Below the pieces are notes generated by a model. The model had not been told where the DNA came from. It did no database searches and saw nothing but the letters and a program-made list of their open reading frames with translations. The position numbers and the translations under genes were made by a program. A DNA stretch of 64,000 nucleotides from Mycobacterium sp. ACS1612 (GTDB lineage: Bacteria; Actinomycetota; Actinomycetes; Mycobacteriales; Mycobacteriaceae), in contig NZ_LZHZ01000054.1 in assembly GCF_001667505.1 (NCBI RefSeq), positions 1-64,000 on the forward strand, given 5' to 3'. This document shows positions 1 through 9,000 of the stretch, one piece after another. The stretch's first letter is position 1. Each line of letters starts with the position of its first letter.

Positions 1-2
1 CT

Positions 3-3000
3 TCAACCTGGCGCCACGACAGCGTGGTTTCGCGGAGCCCACGCCCGACGACGCGTTCTCCGACATACCCCACCACGACCCACCACCGAGTCATCAACTG
101 TCACACCCCGCACACCATCGGGATGCAACACACCAATCAACCACCCCGCCAACAACTCACACTGCACCTCAGACAACTCACCATGACCATCCCCCAACAA
201 CGCCGACAACGAATCCGACGCCATCAACCCGTCCAACTGCGCCACCGACAGCGCACCACCATGCCCAGGCCCCAACCACAACCGCACCTGCGCCCCACCA
301 GCACGATTAAAAACACCACCACGACCGGAAACCCGCGCAAGTCCGCCACGATCCGATGCGTGGTCGGAAAGACGTTGACCTTCTAACGAATACTCGCCGT
401 CGGTGGCGGTGTCGGTGATGTGGCTCGACGCCTCGACCGGACTGGGCGGCTCGCTGAAGGCATCGAACGGGTTCGGAAGCTCCCCGATGTCGTCGATGAC
501 GTCGAACGGGTTCGGCAGCAGGTCGGGCGAGCCCGGCTGCGGGGTCGGTAGCACGCGGTCCAGCAGCGCCTCCTGGGCCTCCGACGTTGTCATCCCCTCG
601 GCCCGCAGCCGCTGGAACGTCGGCACCGCCGCGTTCAGCTCTTTGGTCAGGGTGGTCAGCTCGTGGTTCAGCGTGCCCAGCGCCTGCTGCCGAGCCAGCC
701 CGGCCGGCAGTACGATCGCCGAGTCGATGCGCTCCTCGATGGAGGCGAGGCGGTCCAGCCAGGCCCGCGCGGTCTCCTGCACAGCGCGGACCTCGTCGGC
801 GGTGACCCCGTCCGGCCGGGCCGGGTCGCCGCCCACCCGTCGGTCCCGCAACGCGGCGATCTCGTCATCGACGGTCCGGTGCTGCTCGATCCAGTCGTCC
901 AGCTCCCGCATGCGGGTGGCGGCCAGATCGAAGACTTCGGCATTCTTCCGGGCGCCTTCCGCCCGGTCGTACAGATGGTGTGCGAAGGCGATCTCGTCGA
1001 CCCGGGCCGATGGCTGGCTCACGTGCAGGAACGGCGACAGCTGCGTAATCTCGGTCGACCCGGTCTTCGGGTCGTACCGGAAGCCGAGGAAACCGGTGGT
1101 GTCCGCGGTCTGCTCGACCACCGCCCAGCCGTCGCTGGTCGTCTGGACGTCACCCTGGCCCGCCACGATCAATGTGCCGGGCAGCCGCCGGGCGAGTTGA
1201 GCGGCCGGGCCGTCGGCCGGGTTCGTCGCCGCCTCGCAGATCGACAGGATCACCTCGCTGCGGGGCCAGCGCGGATCCCGCTCGATGAGGTCGCCCAGCT
1301 CAGTGCCGCTCAGCCCCGGGCCGTCCGGGCGGCCGTCGGCCCACAGCTTCTCCGCGTCGCCGTGACTGGCCACCACGAAGTGACTCGCCTGGTCCGGGAA
1401 CCGTTGGATGGGCTGAATGCCTGCGCCGTCGACGATGTCCTGACCGATGGCCAGGCCGACCGGCACCCGGTAGACCGCCACCTGACCGTGCCGGGCCGCC
1501 TCAATCTTCGTCGAGATCAGGTCGAGACTGACGACCGCCGCTTGGATGGCGTCGACGTCGGCCGGGTCGCCCAGGCTCGCATCGACGGCGTCGATCCACC
1601 GCAGAAGGGCGGTGTCGGCCGCATCGGCGTGGTCGCGCGCCACCGCCAGCCGGCGCCGCACGTCGGTGTTCGGCGGCACGACCGGGCCGTCACCATCCGC
1701 CGCAGTGACGTGCCCGGACCCAGACGGGCCAGCCTGACGCTGCCCTGGGCCTCGCGCCTCCTGCTCTGACCCGGTGGCCTGCGGCAGGGCGCTGCCACCC
1801 TTTTTCTCGACGCGCACAGGCAATCCAAGGACTGCTCTGACCAACTGATCGACCAAGTTTGGGGTGCTCACACGCTGCTCGTCAGCGGTGAGATTGCCGT
1901 AGGCCCGCTGGACCTCTGCCCCAACAGCTTTTACGTCGGTGGCGTCAACGTTCAACGACGCCAGCTTCGCCGCCGCGGCCGGATGCAAGCCCACCTCGTT
2001 GACAGCGCTACCGAGTACCCACCCGGCACGGTGCGGGTCGTTGGCTTCGAGGGCGGTCCAGGTTTCCCCGGCTATGCCTGACCGCCACCACGAAGGCCCG
2101 TCCGCATCGTCGCGATCGACGTCGGGACGCGCTTGTCGCGACGCGCTCGCCTTGCGACTTTCCCAAGCAGCCAAGTCGCGACGCGCATCGGCCAGCCACT
2201 GATCCCTCAGCGCCGAGAGTCCCGGTAAAGCTTCTAACTCCTCAACCCGCGATCGCAATTCCCCTTCGCTGCGCTGCCCGTCGTTGCGCTGCTTGCCCTT
2301 GCCCTTCGATGACATCTCGCTTTGCGAAGGCTGCCTCGACGGCTCGCCGTGCTCGGATAACGGCGTGTGCGGTCGCTGCTCCACCTCCGAGGCGAGCGAA
2401 TCCTGCTGGTGCCCAGCGAGACTCGGGCTGACATTGTGGGTCGATGACTCGACCGGATGCGCAACCGAGGCAGCCGGCGGCAAGTCGACGGGATGCCGCA
2501 CGGCCAGCGGCGGCGCGTTCGGTGATTCTGATTCATCGGTCGTCTCTTCAGCTGATGCCGGGGTGACCGTAGTCGGATGTAGCGGAGGCAGATTGATCAA
2601 CACGTCTTGGGGTGGGCGCGGTTGTCCGCTTTCACCACCACCGTGAGGTGGCGCGGCCTCATCGATCCGCACTATGACAACGCGACGCGCCGCATTCTCG
2701 ATCCTGTCGGGAATATCGCCGCGTAGTGGTCGTCCGCGAGATGTCGGGGGGGCGAATTCGACGCTGCCCGGACGCCCGGCAAGCAACAGCGTGACCTTGT
2801 CGTGGAGCGCCTGCGATATGAGGCGAGCGCGCTGATCGCCGACATCCGTGGCAGTAGTGTTTCGGCCAGACAACGACATCCAGCTGCCGTTGCCACCGCC
2901 GTCCACATGGACGATGAGAGGACCTCCGCCAGCTCCGGACCTGGCGGCCACCAATTCGGCCACATCGGCGGCGATAGCGTCAATGCTCTCGCGCTGCTTG

Positions 3001-6000
3001 TCGCCGATTTCCTTCCCCTCAACTTCGAAGTCGACATACCACGGTTCCGTCCTCAAACGCCGTAAAGGTGTGGGAAGGGGCTCGCGCGGCGTCGGCAACG
3101 GCCGACGAACCGCACGGTCCTGCGGTGAAGCGCCAGCCTCTGACGGGAACCCATCGTCGGGTTCCGCGAAGTCGCGCTGCTCCGCGAATCCTGCACCAGT
3201 ACTGGAGGATTGGTGGCGAGGCACCAGGTTGGCGAATGGCACATAATCCGCGTCCTCTACCGCCCCAGTCGATGACCTAGACGGCCCCGCTGGTGATGTT
3301 GACGGATGCGCAATCGACTCAACGAGTGGCGACTCAGTATGGAGGATTGGGCTTCCGGTATCGGCGGGCGCAATCGGAAGACCGGCGTGGTGTGTGGTCG
3401 GAGTCGCGGCGGCCGGGTCCGACGCCAACAATGGCCCTGACGCGGTTGGCCCACCCAAAGGCTCCCGAGGTGGCCCGAGGTGAACACCTACCGGAGGCCT
3501 ATCACTTGCCCCCCCAGCCGAACCACCCTGCCCACCGGAATTGTGTGGCATCGGTCGCGTAGCATCCGCGAGTTGCCCACGCCGTGGTGTCTGCCTCAAG
3601 TCATCCGAATCCGATGACGGTGCAGCAGATCTCGCCGAATCTATACTTGATTCGCGAGGGCGAGGAGCGCCTCCGCCGCGACGACGCACAACCCGCCGCA
3701 TCGGCGGCCCCGACTCGGGGAGAGAATCAACCGGTTGCTGTTCCGAGCGCGGCTGGCGTCTTCGAAGAGGTGGTAGCTGCTGCGGCTGGCGTGCTCGCTG
3801 CCCCGCTACTTGGCCACCACGCGCATCACCCGAACGTTGCGACGGGGTCCCGGCTTTCCTGGGACGTCGCCGCGGGGCGCGCTCGGCGTCATCTGACTCA
3901 GACGACCAAGGAGTCTCACTCACAGTCCGCCGCGGGGGCCCACCGGTGGTGGCATGCGCCTGTGGGACGAGTTGCACTTCTAGCCGCTGGCTCGCCGGCC
4001 CGAGCAAAAGCGCCAGATCTTTTGCCTTCGTGGGATTTTCATTCAGATACCGGCCAATGGCGGCGACCAGTTTGGTCGTTGGCGCTTGCGGCTCGTCCAC
4101 GCGGGCGGCCACCAGATTAGTCAACTCGGTGATCACATCGTGCCCGCTCGGATCAGCATTCAACTGATGGGCCAGAAAAGCGAATTTGTCGATGTCCTGC
4201 GTCGTCGCTACCAGCGTGTCGGCGTCGCGCCTGAACATCTCCTGATCACTGAAATTAGTCAGCCTCTTTGGTTTGAGATGCTTCGGTTCGCCGTAGTAGC
4301 GGGCCTCCAGCGCGACAGTGGCTAGCTGCCCGTCACCTCTCTCATTTAGCCGGTCCCCGCCCTTCGCCGTCGAGGTGGCAAACAACTGCGCCCGATCAAA
4401 CAGCCGCCGATCATCGGGCGGATCCAGCACCTCATCCAGGAGTGCCTTGACGGTGAGCTTCCCACCCCCAAACGCGGAGATGTCGTGATTCATGAGATCG
4501 TCGGCCGCCAATTTCGGGTAATCCCTTTTGAAAGATCTCCCGAACAAGTCACGAATCTTCTGTGCGTGCTGACTCACTTCCCTGCGCTCTTCCGGCCCGA
4601 GCGCTCTCCAAATCGTCCGTAGCGATTGCCTAGGCATCACCAGCGTCTTTGTCTTTGCCAACCCTCCGCCGGTGTGAAGGTTGAAGATGATTGCGGCGAC
4701 CTCGGCATACAGGAGTGCCATCGGCCCCATGATCGACACGAGTGGCTCAGACGCGACAAGCATCTGCATGTCCTCGTCCGGCGGACGTTTATCGGATGGG
4801 GCGTCGGTGTCCACCTGAGCCCGCCCCTGCACGATCAATCCCGCCACATCACGACCGAAACGCAGCCCCGAAAGAGCAAAACGCCGCCTCGGCTCCGATG
4901 GCCGCGCGTTGCTGGCGGCATGCTGAAGAAAGGCATAAATTCCAGCGACGGGGACATCCTCGGTGTACTGCACATAAAGCGGCGCGTCGGCGTGCATGTC
5001 CGGGTAGCGAGTGACCTCGATACTGGAGTGCCCATGGACCACATAATCGCCGTCCGCAGGGAACAATTTGCTGAGTCTCGTGCCGGGCTTCGCACTCCCC
5101 AACGTCTGAAGTAGGTCGGCGACGCGTTGCTCAAGCGAGTGACGTTCAAACGTTGAGAGTTCGCCCGCCAACGTACGTGCAGGCTCTGTCACGATCTCCG
5201 GCACCGAGATCTTCGTTTTTGGCTCGGTGGGGTGCGGTTCAGCGCCGGCGTGGTCTCTGGCTTCCGCAGTTTCGTAGTACTTGCCGTCTTTATCTACCCA
5301 GACGGTCTTCGTATCGACGACAACACTGATCATGTTGTCTTTGGACGTCAATAGGGTCGTCTTCGAATCCAAAGCCGAACCGAATATAGATAACCCGACG
5401 TTGTGGACTTCGATTTCAACGCCGTGCATTCCGAAACGATGCGATCTCGGGGGATCGAGGAGAGCTTCGGCATTGCTGATTCTGCGTGACCATTCACCCG
5501 GTGCGAGCACCCGGCCGTGGGGATCGATAACCACGGCCCATGCGCCTGCACCGGCACGCAACTCCGGGGGAACAAGATCCGGCCCAACATCGGCGCCGTA
5601 TACACGCTGCTGCTGCGGATCAACCCAGCGCAACACTTCGCCACCATGATCAACGGTTGAGGGGTCGAGGGAATGCAGTGCCATCATGTGCCCAACAAAC
5701 GGATCGGGTGCCATCATGTGCCCAACAAACGGATCGGTCTTGGCCGAGACAGGATTCAACAGGGGCACCGCCCGATTCGCCGCGACCACAGCCGTCGACC
5801 CCGGACGAGAGCGCACCGCCTCGCGCAACTGGCCCACATCTCTCAGCCGACCCCACCCCGGGCCGGCCACCACTCGACCTAACGCACCAGCCACCCCACC
5901 ACGCTCGCGCACATCATCGTCGGAAACACCCAAAGGCCGCAGACCACCCGGATAGGCCTCTTCGAGAAACCATTTCATCGCTGCGCCACAGGCCATCCCC

Positions 6001-9000
6001 TCCGGAGCATCCGCCAGCTTCAGCTCAAGCCCTAACTCCGAATACGGCAATCCACCGCGGTCGACCCCCACTCCTGGCGGTGCAGGCAACTGGCGCGTCG
6101 GTCCTCCGACAAGTGTTGAACCGAAGGGCAATTGGCTAGCCGTATCCGGCAAACCTTCGTCACTGTCGTAGTCGCTGACTTCCCGATCGCCCGCCCGATC
6201 ACGGCTGTGGCTGAACTTCTTGTCGACCTCGTCGCTAGCACCGCTGAAGCCACCTGGACCCCGTGAGGGCGCCACATGTGACAGACCGGCCGGTGGCCGG
6301 TGGGGTGGCTGGTGTTCGGCAGCAATGTGCAAGTCGGCGGTGTCGGTGGTGGTGGTGTGCGGTGGTGGGCCGCGGGCTTGGGGGGCCTGCCGAATTCCCA
6401 TCCGCAGTGCGGCGTCGCTTTGGGAGACGGGTACTGCATCGCGTAGCCCTTGTTGCGAGTCAGTCAGGTCGACGCCGGTGTGCAGCGCGGCCCGGTACTG
6501 GATTACGGCCAGCTGGACCTGTGGATTATGCGACAACCGGAACAGGTCATCATCGGGGGAAATGTAGAACTTCACGCTGCCGGGGTCCCCGCTGCGCGCC
6601 GCGCGATTCTCGGCCTGAATGTCGATGTCTTTCGACACCTCCGAATGCCCGGTCACCACCACATGCAGGCCCCCCAACGCTTTGGCCGCATCGTCGAGCG
6701 GGATGTCCACCCCGCGCGCGCCCTGCATGTTGATCACCAACACCTTGCCCGGCTTGCCGGCCTGGGCCACCACCTCCTTGAATGCCTCATCGCGATCCAC
6801 GCCCTGCTTCAAAAACCACTTCGCGTCGATACTGACGTGCTCGACATTGCGCTCATCCAAGTGCGCGGAGAGCTGTTTCACCAAGTCGTTGCGGTGCGCC
6901 AAAATCAACTGCGGACGCGCGGTGTCCCCCAGAGCCTGCATCTGTTGGACATCGTCGGCGATCGTGGTCAGCTTTTCTTTCAGATTGGCGCTCACACCAA
7001 TCTCATGAGTGGTCAACCCCGATGTGTAATACCTTGAAATATCGGCGATCTGCGACGACAAACCCTGCTTGGCGAACAATTCGTTCTTGCCGTTGGCGGT
7101 TCCAGAGGCACCGACAACCTTCGAATATGTCTCATACAGGCCCTGTGAGGTCACCTTCTTATCGCCATCGGAGTCATGGCGCACGGTGAGACCGTGTTTG
7201 GCCTCCAACGCCTGGGCCAATCCCCCATTCCACCGACTCTCCGACGACGTGCGCGGGTCGTACAGAACCTGGTGGGTGGTCTGATCAATGATGTAGAGTT
7301 TGCCGGTCGTGTCATCGATCACGTAGTGGACGTTTTCGACATACTCCCAATGCGCCGCAGCGGCCATGTCCAGCTTGCCCAGCTGCGCATCAACCTCAGC
7401 GGGCGTCAACTTGCCGTGCGGGTTCAGCAGCGCAATGGCTTTGGCGATCCCAGCCTCGGTCAAACGCGCAGGCCCACCGACTGTGTCGGGTTCGCGGCCG
7501 AAGTCAGCATCGGTCAGTTCCCCAGTGGCCAACTTGTCGGACAAGAACTTGTGGATTCCCTTGATCGGGTCAGCTACCGCCCGCGGCGCGTCCGCACCGG
7601 TGCCCTCCGACAAGATGTAGTGACCGTTGGAATACACCAGCGCTTCATCGATCTCATCGATCTCGGCGTGAAATCCTGGCCCCACACCCGAATGCCCGCC
7701 AACCGACCCGTGCTTGAGCAACGTAAACGCGGCGTCTTGACTCGTACCCAGGTACACCGTGGGTTGACCCGGTCGAGGCGCCGGCGGCGGATTATCGGAA
7801 TTCAACCGGTGCACCGCATACCCCAACGGTTCCATCACCGCCCGAAAATCGGGTTCCAACTGCTCAGCCAACACATCACGCGTGGTGTGCATGTGCACCG
7901 CCCCGCCCTCGCCGGCCTTGGCCAACTTGGCCGCCTCCAGCGCGTTACTCATCAAGAACAAATACGATTTGCCCTCCCCGGCAGCCATATTCACCACATC
8001 ACCGCGCTCCAAGGCACCGCCGGCCGACAGCTGTGTCCACCGCAAGGACACACCCTTGGTGCGCCGCACCGCCTCATAGAGCGCGGCTTTCATATCATCG
8101 GGCGTGCCGCCCAACAACGCTTTCAGCTCCTCGGTACCCAGGTGGGTCAACCGCTCGGGTTCGGGAATGCTCGGACCAGATCGCCCGGCGATATCGAACA
8201 TCGTGCGCGCGGTGTCATGCGCCTTGTTCGCCCCGGCCAGCCACGCCTCATAACGGACCGTGTCCAACGGCACCGGGGTTTCTTTCCACCCGCCCTGCCC
8301 ATCCGGGAGCAACACCTTGGGCTGCGGCAGGCGGTGGCCGTTGTCATGCTTGATCTGGCGGTAGGCGATCGTTTCCCCGGTCTTGGTGTCGATCACCTTC
8401 TCGTTATCGCTGGCGAGAACATCTCCGTGGCCCGTCTTGACCACCTGTACCTCGCCCGGGTTCTCCCGAGCCCGGGACCAATTCCCATCGAGTCCGCGGT
8501 CATGGCTGGTGCCATCAGGCAAGACAACATGTTGAAGCACACCGTTGCTGTCAAACACTCCCCGGGTCCCACCAGGTAGCTCCACATGCGGCCCACCAAA
8601 ACCGGGCCCCACATCGATCCGACCACCCTGTCCGGCAACAAGCCAACCGTCGACATCCCGATGCCAGGCCGTGCCATCAGCGAACCGATCATCACTGCCC
8701 ACACCACCGCCGCCATCCGCTGGTGCCAATCGGTGCCGGTCAGGCTGCATTGACTCATCGGCCGAAACATCCTGAGCCACAGCCCCGTTCGACCTCGTCT
8801 TCTCCGAATCCGTGCCTGGGCCGTCACCAACCAAAGTCTCGGTGTCACTGGCGAAGTCATCGTGATCACCATCGCTGCCACGGTTGAGGTTGAACTCTTG
8901 GTCGACGTCGCTGTCACCGCGGGGAGTGATCTCAACGTCGTCACTGCCGAGCGCTTCGCTGGAGATCGATCGCGACTCGACGCTGGCATCAATCGGTTCG

